From Streptomyces yangpuensis (GTDB lineage: Bacteria > Actinomycetota > Actinomycetes > Streptomycetales > Streptomycetaceae), in the NCBI RefSeq assembly GCF_001005295.1, contig NZ_LBMK01000009.1, forward strand, positions 38,557-102,556: a DNA stretch of 64,000 bases. Direction: 5' to 3'. Numbering within the stretch: position 1 is the first letter of the stretch; every line of letters begins with the position of its first letter. The position numbers were made by a program, and so were the translations under genes. The notes under the pieces are model-generated. The model was not told the DNA's origin. It saw nothing but the letters and a program-made list of their open reading frames with translations, and made no database searches. Positions 17,723-26,791 of the stretch are shown one piece after another.

Positions 17723-18187
17723 TCAGTGCTCGTTCGTGCCGGTTCCGCGGATTTCGGCGAGGGTGCGCAGGGCCCGCGCGTCGTTGATGGCCTGCTGCCT
17801 GGCCACGCCCGGCTGGATGCCGAGTACGGGCAGGCTGGTGCCGTCGCTGAGGTCCAGGAACACCCACGGGTCGCCGGGGCGGAGGTTGACCCGGAGGATC
17901 TCGGCCCATGCCAGGCGGCGGGTGTTGGTGAGGTTGACGACGGTGACGCCTTCCTCGTCGGCGACCACCTTGGGGCGGCTGAGCAGGACGAGGACGGAGG
18001 TCAGCAGGACGGCGGTGAAGACGAAGCTGATGCGCTCACCCGGCTGGAGGCGTTCCAGCAGTACGGCGATGGCCGTGATGGTGGCGAACATGGCGAGCCC
18101 GACGCCCAGCAGGACGGCCCGGGTGCGGGTCGGCCGGAAGGTGACCGGCAGGGTGGGCGGTGCGGGCGGGGCGGCGGACTCGGCCAT
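17723..18187 (-). CDS. PH domain-containing membrane protein
   Basis: A 154-residue protein. Two hydrophobic segments near residues 25-70 (VLLGVGLAMFATITAIAVLL and FVFTAVLLTSVLVLL) precede a bacterial PH-like domain with VVADEEGVTVVNLTNTRRLAWAEI (quoted as separate strands) and WVFLDLSDG. Such DUF2581/PH proteins follow hisG in Streptomyces; function unknown. ATG 18187 is preceded by AGAAGG; a start 19 codons upstream is possible. Confidence 0.85.
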   Translation of the reverse strand: MAESAAPPAPPTLPVTFRPTRTRAVLLGVGLAMFATITAIAVLLERLQPGERISFVFTAVLLTSVLVLLSRPKVVADEEGVTVVNLTNTRRLAWAEILRVNLRPGDPWVFLDLSDGTSLPVLGIQPGVARQQAINDARALRTLAEIRGTGTNEH

Positions 18188-18252
18188 GGTGCGTTGCCTT
18201 CTGGGGTGGCGTACGGGTGAGGGGGCGGCGTGCCGGTCGGGCACGCGGGTCC

Positions 18253-19101
18253 TCAGAGGCGGCAGGCGTGGATCGAGGTGGTGAGGATCGCGCGTGCGCC
18301 GAGTTCGTACAGGTCGTCCATGATGCGCTGGGCCTCCTTGGCGGGGACCATGGCGCGGACCGCGACCCAGCCCTCGTTGTGGAGCGGGGAGACGGTCGGC
18401 GACTCCAGGCCCGGGGTGAGGGCGACCGCGCGCTCCAGGTGCTCGGCGCGGCAGTCGTAGTCCATCATCACGTAGCTGCGGGCCACGAGGACGCCCTGCA
18501 GGCGGCGCAGGAACTGCTGGACCTGCGGGTCTGCGGCGTCGGCGCCGTTGCCGCGGATGACGACGGCCTCGGAGGTGAGGATCGGCTCGCCGATGACCTC
18601 CAGGCCGGCGTTGCGCAGGCTGGTGCCGGTCTCGACGACGTCGGCGATGATCTGGGCGACGCCGAGCTGGATGGCGGTCTCGACCGCGCCGTCGAGGTGC
18701 ACGACGGAGGCGTCGATGCCCTGGTCGGCGAGGTGCTTGGCGACGATTCCCTCGTACGAGGTGGCGATCGTCATCCCGGTGAAGTCCTCGGGGCCCTTCG
18801 CCGTGCCGGGGGTGGTGGCGTAGCGGAAGGTGGAGCGGCCGAAGTTCAGCGGGAGGATCTCCTCGGCGCTGGCGCCGGAGTCGAGCAGGAGGTCGCGGCC
18901 GGTGATGCCGATGTCGAGCTTGCCCGAGGAGACGTAGATCGCGATGTCCTTGGGGCGGAGGTAGAAGAACTCCACCTCGTTCTCGGGGTCGACGACCACG
19001 AGCTCCTTGGACTCCTTGCGCATCCGGTAGCCGGCCTCATGGAGCATCGCCGACGCCGGTCCGGAGAGTGAACCCTTGTTGGGGACGGCGATGCGCAGCA
19101 T
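18253..19101 (-). CDS. hisG: ATP phosphoribosyltransferase
   Basis: A 282-residue first enzyme of histidine biosynthesis, joining ATP and PRPP to form phosphoribosyl-ATP. It is the long, hexameric type, with two periplasmic-binding-protein-like lobes and a C-terminal ACT-like regulatory domain (VSPLHNEGWVAVRAMVPAK) that binds histidine. N-terminal LRIAVPNKGSLSG and the PRPP-binding stretch DVVETGTSLRNAGL are clear. With hisE it is detached from the main his operon and follows the riboflavin genes. Confidence 0.97.
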   Translation of the reverse strand: MLRIAVPNKGSLSGPASAMLHEAGYRMRKESKELVVVDPENEVEFFYLRPKDIAIYVSSGKLDIGITGRDLLLDSGASAEEILPLNFGRSTFRYATTPGTAKGPEDFTGMTIATSYEGIVAKHLADQGIDASVVHLDGAVETAIQLGVAQIIADVVETGTSLRNAGLEVIGEPILTSEAVVIRGNGADAADPQVQQFLRRLQGVLVARSYVMMDYDCRAEHLERAVALTPGLESPTVSPLHNEGWVAVRAMVPAKEAQRIMDDLYELGARAILTTSIHACRL

Positions 19102-19169
19102 GGGGCTTCCTTTGAGGCGTGGTGTGCGGGGTGTGCGTGGGTGTGAACGGGCGGGTGGGCGGCCCGTGC

Positions 19170-19451
19170 TCAGAGGTGCGCGTAGACGTCGTCGAGGGAG
19201 ATCCCGCGCGCGACCATCATCACCTGGACGTGGTACAGCAGCTGGGAGATCTCCTCGGCGGCGGCTTCCTTGCCCTCGTACTCGGCGGCCATCCAGACCT
19301 CGGCGGCCTCCTCGACGACCTTCTTGCCGATGGCATGGACGCCCTTGTGGACGAGCTCGGCGGTGCGGGAGGTGCTGGGGTCGCCTTCGGCGGCCTTGTG
19401 CTGGAGCTCGGTGAAGAGCTCCTCGAAGGTCTTGGAGGGTTTGTTCGCCAT
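19170..19451 (-). CDS. hisE: phosphoribosyl-ATP pyrophosphatase
   Basis: A 93-residue all-alpha NTP pyrophosphatase that hydrolyses phosphoribosyl-ATP to phosphoribosyl-AMP, the second histidine step. The MazG/HisE metal site is the KKVVEEAAEVWMA helix, with a second EEISQLLYH helix. ATG 19451 is preceded by TAAGGA; in-frame codons upstream are unlikely to be used. 68 bp upstream of hisG, same strand. Confidence 0.95.
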   Translation of the reverse strand: MANKPSKTFEELFTELQHKAAEGDPSTSRTAELVHKGVHAIGKKVVEEAAEVWMAAEYEGKEAAAEEISQLLYHVQVMMVARGISLDDVYAHL

Positions 19452-19512
19452 GATGTCCTTAGAGTAAGGGCTCACCCGGGTGTCCCGGTGCCGGGGTTCA
19501 CTCCTCGGACAC

Positions 19513-19998
19513 TCAGCGCCAGGGTTCACTGACGGTGCGCAGGGTCATGGCGGTGGAGACGGCGGCGGTGACCGCTTCGTGGCCCTTGTCCTCGTTCGAT
19601 CCTTCGAGCCCGGCACGGTCCAGCGCCTGCTCGTCGTTGTCGCAGGTCAGAACGCCGAAGCCGACGGGGACCCCGGTGTCGATCGACACCTGGACCAGGC
19701 CCTGGGTGACGCCCTGGCACACGTAGTCGAAGTGCGGTGTGCCGCCGCGGATGACCACGCCGAGGGCGACGATGGCGTCGTAGCCGCGGCCGGCCAGGAC
19801 CTTCGCCACGACCGGGAGCTCGAAGCTGCCGGGGACGCGGAGCAGGGTGGGCTCGTCGATGCCCAGCTCGTGCAGGGCCCGCAGGGCGCCGTCGACCAGT
19901 CCGTCCATGACCTTTTCGTGCCACTGCGCCGCGATCACGGCGACGCGCAGGTCGCCGCAGTTCTTCACGCTCAGTTCGGGTGCGCCCTTGCCGCTCAC
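19513..19998 (-). CDS. ribH: 6,7-dimethyl-8-ribityllumazine synthase
   Basis: A 161-residue lumazine synthase that condenses 5-amino-6-ribitylaminouracil with 3,4-dihydroxy-2-butanone 4-phosphate. Landmarks: AAQWHEKVMDGLVDGA, the PGSFELPVVAK loop, GVVIRGGTPHFDYVC with the catalytic His, and GVLTCDNDEQA. Members assemble into pentamers or 60-subunit capsids. It is the last gene of the FMN-riboswitch operon, 54 bp after ribBA. Confidence 0.97.
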   Translation of the reverse strand: MSGKGAPELSVKNCGDLRVAVIAAQWHEKVMDGLVDGALRALHELGIDEPTLLRVPGSFELPVVAKVLAGRGYDAIVALGVVIRGGTPHFDYVCQGVTQGLVQVSIDTGVPVGFGVLTCDNDEQALDRAGLEGSNEDKGHEAVTAAVSTAMTLRTVSEPWR

Positions 19999-20052
19999 AG
20001 CTCTGCTCCTCGGTGGTTCGTGGATGTACGTACGGGTGGGGGTGGTGCGTGC

Positions 20053-21342
20053 TTACTGGTTGCCGCAGGCGGAGGTGGTCACGGCCCCGTCCAGCCAGGG
20101 CAGGTCGTGGCCCATCCGGTCCCGCTTGGTGCGCAGGTACCGCAGATTGTGCTCGCCCGCCTCGACCGGCATGGCCTCCCGGCTGGTGACCGTGATGCCG
20201 TGCTGTTCCAGGGCGGCGGACTTGTCGGGGTTGTTCGTCAGCAGCCGGACGCTGCGCACGCCGAGGTCGGCGAGGATGCGTGCGCCGGCCGCGTAGTCGC
20301 GGGCGTCGGCGGGCAGGCCCAGCTCCAGGTTGGCGTCGAGGGTGTCGCGGCCGCGTTCCTGGAGCTCGTACGCGCGCAGCTTGGACAGCAGTCCGATGCC
20401 GCGGCCCTCGTGGCCGCGCAGGTAGACGACGACGCCGCGGCCCTCGTTCTTGATCCGTTCCATGGAGGCGTGCAGCTGGGGGCCGCAGTCGCAGCGCTGG
20501 GAGGCGAAGATGTCGCCGGTCAGGCACTCGGAGTGCATCCGGACCAGGATGTCGGATCCGTCGCCGATCTCGCCGTGGACGAGGGCGACGTGCTCGACGC
20601 CGTCGACGGTGGAGCGGTAGCCGTGCGCGGTGAAGTCGCCGAAGGCGGTCGGCAGGTGGACCTCGGCCTCGCGGCGCACGGTGGGCTCGGCGGAGCGCCG
20701 GTAGGCGATCAGGTCCTCGATGGAGATGATCGTCAGGCCGTGCTTGCGGGCGAAGGGGATCAGTTCGGGCAGGCGCAGCATGACGCCGTCCTCGCCGGCG
20801 ATCTCCACGATGGCTCCGGCCGGGCGCAGGCCCGCGAGGCGGGCGAGGTCGACGGCGGCCTCCGTGTGGCCGTTGCGGACCAGGACGCCGCCGGGCTTGG
20901 CGCGCAGGGGGAAGATGTGGCCGGGGCGGACGAAGTCGCCGGGTCCGCTGACGCCGTGGGCGAGGAGGCGCAGGGTGGTGGCGCGGTCGGCGGCGGAGAT
21001 GCCGGTGGTGACGCCGTGGGCGGCGCTCGCGTCGACGGAGACGGTGAAGGCGGTCTTCATCGACTCGGTGTTGTTCTGGACCATCTGCGGGAGTTCGAGC
21101 CGGTCCAGTTCCGGGCCCTCCATGGGGGCGCAGATCAGGCCGCGGCACTCGCTCATCATGAAGGCGATGATCTCGGGGGTGGCCTTCTCGGCGGCGATGA
21201 CGAGGTCGCCCTCGTTCTCGCGGTCCTCGTCGTCGACGACGACCACGGGGCGTCCCGCCGCGATGTCGCGGATCGCCTGCTCGACGGGGTCGAGGCGGAA
21301 GGTCTCTTCGGGGATGTCGGGCACGGGCTTGAGGGTGGTCAT
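20053..21342 (-). CDS. ribBA: bifunctional DHBP synthase / GTP cyclohydrolase II
   Basis: A 429-residue fusion. Residues 1-205 are 3,4-dihydroxy-2-butanone-4-phosphate synthase (DDEDRENEGDLVIAAEKAT quoted in part; the family DxExxxEGD site). Residues 210-420 are GTP cyclohydrolase II with the zinc cysteines in CLTGDIFASQRCDCG and the RGHEGRGIGL loop. Together they make both precursors for lumazine. ATG 21342 overlaps the ribM stop as ATGA, indicating translational coupling. Confidence 0.97.
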   Translation of the reverse strand: MTTLKPVPDIPEETFRLDPVEQAIRDIAAGRPVVVVDDEDRENEGDLVIAAEKATPEIIAFMMSECRGLICAPMEGPELDRLELPQMVQNNTESMKTAFTVSVDASAAHGVTTGISAADRATTLRLLAHGVSGPGDFVRPGHIFPLRAKPGGVLVRNGHTEAAVDLARLAGLRPAGAIVEIAGEDGVMLRLPELIPFARKHGLTIISIEDLIAYRRSAEPTVRREAEVHLPTAFGDFTAHGYRSTVDGVEHVALVHGEIGDGSDILVRMHSECLTGDIFASQRCDCGPQLHASMERIKNEGRGVVVYLRGHEGRGIGLLSKLRAYELQERGRDTLDANLELGLPADARDYAAGARILADLGVRSVRLLTNNPDKSAALEQHGITVTSREAMPVEAGEHNLRYLRTKRDRMGHDLPWLDGAVTTSACGNQ

Positions 21343-21992
21343 GCCGCTGCTCCTTCGAGGGCCGGGGCGGGGTTGGTGCGGGAGCGCTGGTACCAGTCGT
21401 AGGCGCCCCACACCACGAGGGCGAAGTAGACGACGTAGACCAGTCCGGAGAAGGCGAGGCCGCCGGTGAAGGCGAGGGGGACGCCGACCAGGTCGACGAG
21501 GAGCCAGGCGAACCAGAACTCGACGAGTCCGCGGGCCTGGGCGACCATCGCGACGATGGTGCCGACGAAGATGTAGGCGTCGGCCCAGGGGCTCCAGGAC
21601 AGCGACGGGTAGAGGGTGAAGAGGCCGCCGACGGCGAGGGTTCCGAGGGCCGCTCCGCCGAGGAGGAGTCCGCGTTCGGTCCAGGTGGCGGTGCGTACGG
21701 CGATGGAGCCGTCCTGGGCCTGCTGCTTGCCGCGCTGCCAGGAGATCCAGCCGAAGACGGCCACGCCGATGACCAGGAGCTGCTTGCCGACGCCGCCGGC
21801 GAGGTGTGCGGAGGCGTAGGCGGCGATGAGGATGAGCCCGGAGAGCAGCTGGGCGGGCCAGGTCCAGATGGAGCGGCGCCAGCCGAGGGCGAGTGCGGCG
21901 AGGCCCATCAGGTTGCCGATCATGTCGGACCAGATGACCTTCTGGCCGAAGACCGTGAAGGCCTCCGTGTTGAGCCAGGTCAGGGCGCTCAC
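21339..21992 (-). CDS. ribM: PnuC-like riboflavin transporter
   Basis: A 217-residue integral membrane protein with about six or seven helices (for example IGNLMGLAALALGWRR, LLSGLILIAAYASAHLAGG, YVVYFALVVWGAYDWYQ). It belongs to the PnuC family of vitamin facilitators. Members encoded within FMN-riboswitch operons of corynebacteria and Streptomyces (RibM) import riboflavin, and this gene's position between ribE and ribBA supports that rather than nicotinamide riboside transport. Start GTG 21992 overlaps the ribE stop (GTGA). Confidence 0.88.
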   Translation of the reverse strand: MSALTWLNTEAFTVFGQKVIWSDMIGNLMGLAALALGWRRSIWTWPAQLLSGLILIAAYASAHLAGGVGKQLLVIGVAVFGWISWQRGKQQAQDGSIAVRTATWTERGLLLGGAALGTLAVGGLFTLYPSLSWSPWADAYIFVGTIVAMVAQARGLVEFWFAWLLVDLVGVPLAFTGGLAFSGLVYVVYFALVVWGAYDWYQRSRTNPAPALEGAAA

Positions 21993-22618
21993 CGGGGCTC
22001 TCCCGCCGGGTTGGCGCGCAGCGGGTCCACGCCGGCGGCCAGGAGGCGCTCGACGTACTTCGCGAGGACGTCGACCTCGAGGTTGACCGGGTCGCCGGGC
22101 TGCTTGATGCCGAGGGTGGTCAGCGCGAGGGTGGTGGGGATGAGGCTGATGGTGAACCAGTCGGCGGCGGCCTCGACGACGGTGAGGCTGACGCCGTCGA
22201 CCGTGATGGAGCCTTTCTCGACGACGTAGCGGGAGAGGTTCTCCGGGAGGGCGACCTTGACGATCTCCCAGTGCTCGGAGGGGGTCCGGGAGAGGATCTC
22301 GCCGGTGCCGTCGACGTGGCCCTGGACCAGGTGGCCGCCGAGCCGTCCGCCGAGGGCCATGGGCCGCTCCAGGTTGACCCGGGAGCCCTCGGCCAGGGCG
22401 CCGAGGCTGGAGCGGTTGAGGGTCTCCTGCATGACGTCGGCGGTGAACTCGCCGTCGGCGGTCTCCACGACGGTCAGGCAGACGCCGTTGACGGCGATGG
22501 AGTCGCCGTGCTTGGCGTCCTCGGTGACGAGGGGGCCGCGCAGCCGGAAGCGGGAGGCTTCCCGGAGCGGCTCGACGGCGGTGACCTCGCCCAGTTCTTC
22601 GACGATTCCGGTGAACAC
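21989..22618 (-). CDS. ribE: riboflavin synthase (alpha chain)
   Basis: A 209-residue protein made of two homologous lumazine-binding beta-barrels, starting with the diagnostic FTGIVEELGEV. Both copies of the ligand loop are visible (SIAVNGVCLTVV in the first, SITVDGVSLTVV in the second). It dismutates two lumazines into riboflavin plus the pyrimidine precursor. Start GTG 22618 directly abuts the ribD stop (TGAGTG) with AAGGAG inside the ribD end. Confidence 0.96.
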   Translation of the reverse strand: MFTGIVEELGEVTAVEPLREASRFRLRGPLVTEDAKHGDSIAVNGVCLTVVETADGEFTADVMQETLNRSSLGALAEGSRVNLERPMALGGRLGGHLVQGHVDGTGEILSRTPSEHWEIVKVALPENLSRYVVEKGSITVDGVSLTVVEAAADWFTISLIPTTLALTTLGIKQPGDPVNLEVDVLAKYVERLLAAGVDPLRANPAGEPR

Positions 22619-23737
22619 TCAGTGCTCCTTGGGGGCGGTGGCGGGAAGGGCGGTGATGCGCAGATCGGGGCCCACGCGGACGGCCTCGGTGATGTCGAGG
22701 CGCAGGGCGTGGGTGATGTTGGTGATGCCCGCGTTGCCGAGGGCGGCGGGGCCGGCGCCGAGCAGGGCGGGGGCGAGGTAGCCGACGACGCGGTCGACGG
22801 CTCCGGCTTCGAGGAAGGCCCCCGCGAGGGTGGGTCCGCCTTCCAGGAGCAGGGAGCGCACGCCGCGGGCGTACAGCTGGGTCAGGAGTTGGTCGAGGGG
22901 GATCCGGCCGTCGCGCAGGGGCAGCCGGAGCAGGTCGACGCCGGGGAGGTGGCGGGTGTCGGCGTCCTCGTCGACGACGAGCAGTGTGGGCGCGGCGTCG
23001 TCGAGGATGCGGGCGGCCGGCGGGAGGCCGGCGCGGGTGTCGAGGGCCACGCGCAGGGGCTGGGTGGCGCCGTCGATTCCGCGGACGGCCAGGTGCGGGT
23101 CGTCGGCGCGCAGGGTGCCGCCGCCGACGAGGACGGCGTCGGCCTCGGCGCGCAGCCGGTGGACGTCGGCCCGGGACTCGACGGAGCTGATCCAGCGGCT
23201 GCTGCCGTCCGCGGCGGCGCTGCGGCCGTCGAGGGTGGCGGCGTACTTCCAGGTCACGTGGGGGCGGCCGAGGCGTACGGAGGTCAGCCAGGCGGTGTTG
23301 CCGGCTTCGGCCTCGGCCCGCAGCAGCCCCGCCTCGGTGTCGATCCCGGCGGCGCGCAGGGTGGCGGCACCGCCGCTGGCCTGCGGGTTCGGGTCGGGGA
23401 CGGCGTAGACGACACGGGTGACGCCGGCGCCGAGGAGGGCCTGGGCGCAGGGTCCGGTGCGGCCGGTGTGGTTGCAGGGTTCGAGGGTGACGTAGGCGGT
23501 GCCGCCGCGGGCGGCGGCGCCTGCGGCGCGCAGGGCGTGGACCTCGGCGTGCGGGCCGCCGGCCCGCTGGTGCCAGCCCTCGCCGACGACGGTGCCGGAG
23601 GTGTCGGTGATGACGCAGCCGACGACCGGGTTGGGGCTGGTGGAGCCGAGTCCGCGGGCAGCGAGCTCGATGGCCCGTCGCATGGCACGGGTGCCCGCGT
23701 CGGGTGCGGGTGCTGCGTGCGCGGCGTGTGTCGCCAC
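22619..23737 (-). CDS. ribD: riboflavin biosynthesis deaminase/reductase
   Basis: A 372-residue bifunctional enzyme. Residues 15-150: cytidine-deaminase-like pyrimidine deaminase with the zinc site HAEVHAL and PCNHTGRTGPC. Residues 155-370: NADPH-dependent reductase (VTWKYAATLDGRSA, LLLEGGPTLAGAFL). It converts the GTP-derived pyrimidine to 5-amino-6-ribitylamino-uracil phosphate. GTG 23737 is chosen because AGGAGG lies 7 bases upstream; ATG 23755 six codons upstream is also in frame. Confidence 0.93.
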   Translation of the reverse strand: MATHAAHAAPAPDAGTRAMRRAIELAARGLGSTSPNPVVGCVITDTSGTVVGEGWHQRAGGPHAEVHALRAAGAAARGGTAYVTLEPCNHTGRTGPCAQALLGAGVTRVVYAVPDPNPQASGGAATLRAAGIDTEAGLLRAEAEAGNTAWLTSVRLGRPHVTWKYAATLDGRSAAADGSSRWISSVESRADVHRLRAEADAVLVGGGTLRADDPHLAVRGIDGATQPLRVALDTRAGLPPAARILDDAAPTLLVVDEDADTRHLPGVDLLRLPLRDGRIPLDQLLTQLYARGVRSLLLEGGPTLAGAFLEAGAVDRVVGYLAPALLGAGPAALGNAGITNITHALRLDITEAVRVGPDLRITALPATAPKEH

Positions 23738-23907
23738 CGGGTCCTCCTGCCTCATCGGGCACGGACTCCGGGGCCTGTCGGGATACGACAGATGAAGCGG
23801 ATCAGCTCACGCAGGGGCGCCGAGGCCGGAGAAACGGTTCGACCGGGCACATCCACGGGGATATGCCGATGAAACGCCGACGGCGGCGTACCGGTGACTG
23901 GCCCGCC

Positions 23908-24033
23908 GCGCACTGCCTCCCATCCGGACTTTAACCGTCGGTCCAGGAATCTCACCTGGTCAACCGGCCGCTGGCTGCGGACGGGTCGCGGACTATACCG
24001 CCGGTTCGGAATTACACCGACCCCGGAGTGCGC
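23908..24033 (-). ncRNA. FMN riboswitch (RFN element)
   Basis: On the minus strand this leader shows the conserved RFN blocks: GGGGTCGGTGTAATTCCGA near the 5' end, ACCGGCGG, and TCCGGATGGGAGG at the 3' end, preceded by GACGGTTAAAG. The P1 stem can be drawn between AGTGCGC (24027-24033) and its complement at 23908-23914. It lies 170 bases upstream of ribD. FMN binding is known to switch off such operons, in actinobacteria usually by hiding the ribosome binding site. No clear terminator was seen between it and ribD, which favours translational control. Confidence 0.95.
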
Positions 24034-24160
24034 TGCTACTGGTACTCCAGCCAGTCTGCCACGGCCTGTCGCCCGCCATGCAGGTGATGTGGTGTGGCCT
24101 GGCTCACAGAGGGTGACGCCGGGGCCACGGCGGTGGGGGCCCGGTCGAGCAGAGACACGG

Positions 24161-24203
24161 TTGGTCCAGACCTATTGACGGGTTGGTCTAGTCCTCTTAA
24201 CGT
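24161..24203 (+). promoter_or_regulatory. chitinase promoter with DasR-type direct repeats
   Basis: Two copies of a 13-base repeat, TTGGTCCAGACCT (24161-24173) and TTGGTCTAGTCCT (24183-24195), 22 bp apart. They match the 12-bp direct repeats known in Streptomyces chitinase promoters and the DasR responsive element TGGTCTAGACCA. TTGACG at 24175-24180 with TAACGT at 24198-24203 (17-bp spacing) is a candidate promoter, so both repeats would overlap RNA polymerase contacts. This predicts GlcNAc-dependent induction. Confidence 0.8.
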
Positions 24204-24331
24204 TCCCTTCAACTTCCGGGAGCAGCCCGTCAGATGTGCGCACGTCACGGGCCAACAGACTTACGCACCAGTCACGTTGCTTCATGTTGTGTCCATTTGT
24301 GTCCTGCATCCTCCCCTCCCCAGGAGGCACA

Positions 24332-26689
24332 ATGCTGTCCCCCACACGTACGAGAGCGATGCTCCTGGCATCCGGCGCCGCGATCGCCGGACTGCTGGTC
24401 GGCGGGCTCTCGACGGGCGTCTCGCACGCGGCAGACAACGAGAGCTGTCGCCCGGACGGCCTCTACAAGACGGCCGGCGTCGACGTCCCGTACTGCTCGG
24501 TCTACGACACCGAGGGCCGCGAGAAGATGGGCGCCGACCACCAGCGCCGCGTCATCGGCTACTTCACCGGCTGGCGCACCGGCAAGAACGGCCAGCCCTC
24601 GTACCTCGTCAACAACATCCCGTGGGACAAGATCACCCACATCAACTACGCCTTCGCGCACGTCGGCAGCGACAACAAGATCTCCGTCGGAGCCGACAGC
24701 CCCGCCAACGAGGCCACCGGGATGACCTGGCCGGGCGTCGCCGGGGCCGAGATGGACCCGGCGCTCCCCTACAAGGGCCACTTCAACCTGCTGACGAAGT
24801 ACAAGAAGCAGCACCCCGACGTGAAGACCCTGATCTCCGTCGGAGGCTGGGCCGAGACCGGCGGCTACTTCGGCGCGGACGGCAAGCGCGTCGCCTCCGG
24901 CGGCTTCTACAGCATGGCCACCAACGCGGACGGATCCGTCAACCAGGCGGGCATCGACACCTTCGCCCAGTCCTCGGTCGACTTCATCCGCACGTACGGC
25001 TTCAACGGCGTCGACATCGACTACGAGTACCCGACCACGATGAAGGACGCCGGCAACCCGCTGGACTGGCAGATCGCCAACGCCCGGCGCGCCGGCCTGG
25101 TCAAGGGCTACGACGCCCTCATGAAGAGCCTGCGCCAGAAGCTGGACGCGGCCGGCGCCGCCGACGGCAAGCACTACATGCTGACCGTCGCCGCCCCCTC
25201 CTCCGGCTACCTGCTGCGCGGCATGGAGACGTTCCAGATGCAGCAGTACCTGGACTACGTCAACATCATGTCCTACGACCTGCACGGCGCCTGGAACGAG
25301 TACGTCGGCCCGAACGCCTCCCTCTTCGACGACGGCAAGGACGGCGAGCTCGCCGCCGCCGGCGTCTACGGCTCCCAGCAGTACGGCGGCATCGGCTACC
25401 TCAACACCGACTGGGCGTACCACTACTTCCGCGGCTCCATGCCGGCCGGCCGGATCAACATCGGCCTGCCGTACTACACCCGCGGCCACAAGAACGTGCA
25501 GGGCGGCACCGACGGCCTGTGGGGCAAGGCGGCGGCGACCAGCTGCCCGGCCGGCTCGGGGCTGACCAAGTGCGGTGACGGCGCGGTCGGCATCGACAAC
25601 CTGTGGCACGACAAGGACGACAACGGCAACGAGTCCCCCGCGGGCTCGAACCCGATGTGGCACGCCAAGAACCTGGAGAAGGGGATCGTCGGGGACTACG
25701 TGACCCAGTACGGCTTCCCGGCGACCACCTCGCTGACCGGCAGCTACGCCCGCAAGTACGACTCGACCCTGGTCGCGCCGTGGCTGTGGAACGCGCAGAA
25801 GAAGGTCTTCCTCTCCACCGAGGACGAGCAGTCGGTGGCCGCCAAGGCCGACTACGTGGTGGACCGCGGCATCGGCGGCACCATGGTCTGGGAGATGGCC
25901 GGCGACTACGGCTGGAACGCGGCCAAGGGTCAGTACGAGATGGGCTCCACCCTCACCACGCTGATGTACGACAAGTTCAAGGCGGCCTCCCCGTACGGGG
26001 CGAAGAAGGCGGGCACCACCGTGCCGCCGGCCCAGGCGGTCGACATCAAGGCCGAGTTCACCGAGTTCAAGCTCGGCGACTCGAACTACCCGATCACCCC
26101 GAAGATCAAGATCACGAACAACACGAAGACGGCGCTCCCCGGCGGCACCGAGTTCCAGTTCGACTACTCGACCTCTGCCCCGGACAACGCCTCCGACCAG
26201 TCCGGCTTCGGCACGAAGGTCATCAGCAGCGGCCACACGGGCAGCAACGCGGGCGGCCTGAAGGGCGACTTCCACCGGGTGTCGCTGAAGCTCCCGGCCT
26301 GGCAGTCGCTGGCCCCCGGCGCCTCCGTCGACCTGGCGTTCAACTACTACCTGCCGGTGTCCACCCCCTCCAACTGGACGGTGAACATCTCCGGCACGAC
26401 GTACGCCCTCGCCGGTGACCTGGCGCGCGGCACCACGGTCGGCGAGCCGGGCGGCGGCACCACCCCGCCCACCACGCCCCCGACGACCCCTCCGACGACG
26501 CCCCCGACCACCCCGCCGCCGACCGGCGGGACCTGCACCAGCCCGGCGTACGTCGCGGGCACCATCTACAACAGCGGGAACCTCGTCTCCCACAAGGGCC
26601 ACACCTGGAAGGCCCAGTGGTGGACGCAGAACGAGGAGCCCGGCACCACCGGCGAGTGGGGCGTCTGGAAGGACCAGGGCGCCTGCTGA
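24332..26689 (+). CDS. secreted GH18 chitinase with CBM5/12
   Basis: A 785-residue secreted chitinase. Signal peptide residues 1-34 (cleavage after SHA). Residues about 57-555 form the GH18 barrel: YFTGWRTG, ISVGGWAET, and the catalytic GVDIDYEYP with Glu232 as proton donor; SYDLHGAW and MVWEMAGDYG follow. Residues about 570-705 are a ChiC-type beta-sandwich. A Thr-Pro linker of repeated TTPP follows, then a C-terminal chitin-binding CBM5/12 domain (residues about 735-785, YVAGTIYNSGNLVSHKG, AQWWTQNEEPG). The start ATG 24332 has CAGGAGG 6 bases upstream. It degrades extracellular chitin to oligosaccharides; the promoter repeats point to DasR control. Confidence 0.97.
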   Translation: MLSPTRTRAMLLASGAAIAGLLVGGLSTGVSHAADNESCRPDGLYKTAGVDVPYCSVYDTEGREKMGADHQRRVIGYFTGWRTGKNGQPSYLVNNIPWDKITHINYAFAHVGSDNKISVGADSPANEATGMTWPGVAGAEMDPALPYKGHFNLLTKYKKQHPDVKTLISVGGWAETGGYFGADGKRVASGGFYSMATNADGSVNQAGIDTFAQSSVDFIRTYGFNGVDIDYEYPTTMKDAGNPLDWQIANARRAGLVKGYDALMKSLRQKLDAAGAADGKHYMLTVAAPSSGYLLRGMETFQMQQYLDYVNIMSYDLHGAWNEYVGPNASLFDDGKDGELAAAGVYGSQQYGGIGYLNTDWAYHYFRGSMPAGRINIGLPYYTRGHKNVQGGTDGLWGKAAATSCPAGSGLTKCGDGAVGIDNLWHDKDDNGNESPAGSNPMWHAKNLEKGIVGDYVTQYGFPATTSLTGSYARKYDSTLVAPWLWNAQKKVFLSTEDEQSVAAKADYVVDRGIGGTMVWEMAGDYGWNAAKGQYEMGSTLTTLMYDKFKAASPYGAKKAGTTVPPAQAVDIKAEFTEFKLGDSNYPITPKIKITNNTKTALPGGTEFQFDYSTSAPDNASDQSGFGTKVISSGHTGSNAGGLKGDFHRVSLKLPAWQSLAPGASVDLAFNYYLPVSTPSNWTVNISGTTYALAGDLARGTTVGEPGGGTTPPTTPPTTPPTTPPTTPPPTGGTCTSPAYVAGTIYNSGNLVSHKGHTWKAQWWTQNEEPGTTGEWGVWKDQGAC

Positions 26690-26718
26690 CCGGACCGCCC
26701 TGACGGGCGACCACACGT

Positions 26719-26752
26719 GAGGACCCGGTGGCCCGGCGGCCACCGGGTCCTC
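26719..26752. terminator. strong hairpin after chitinase
   Basis: Perfect inverted repeat GAGGACCCGGTGGCC / GGCCACCGGGTCCTC with a 4-base loop, 30 bp after the chitinase stop codon. Confidence 0.85.
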
Positions 26753-26791
26753 GCACGTTCCCGCCCGGCCGGCTCCTCGTAGGCTGGCCGG

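Noticed and set aside
26461..26525. Regular repeat resembling a short tandem array
   Set aside because: It is the codon repeat of the chitinase Thr-Pro linker, not CRISPR or a mobile repeat.
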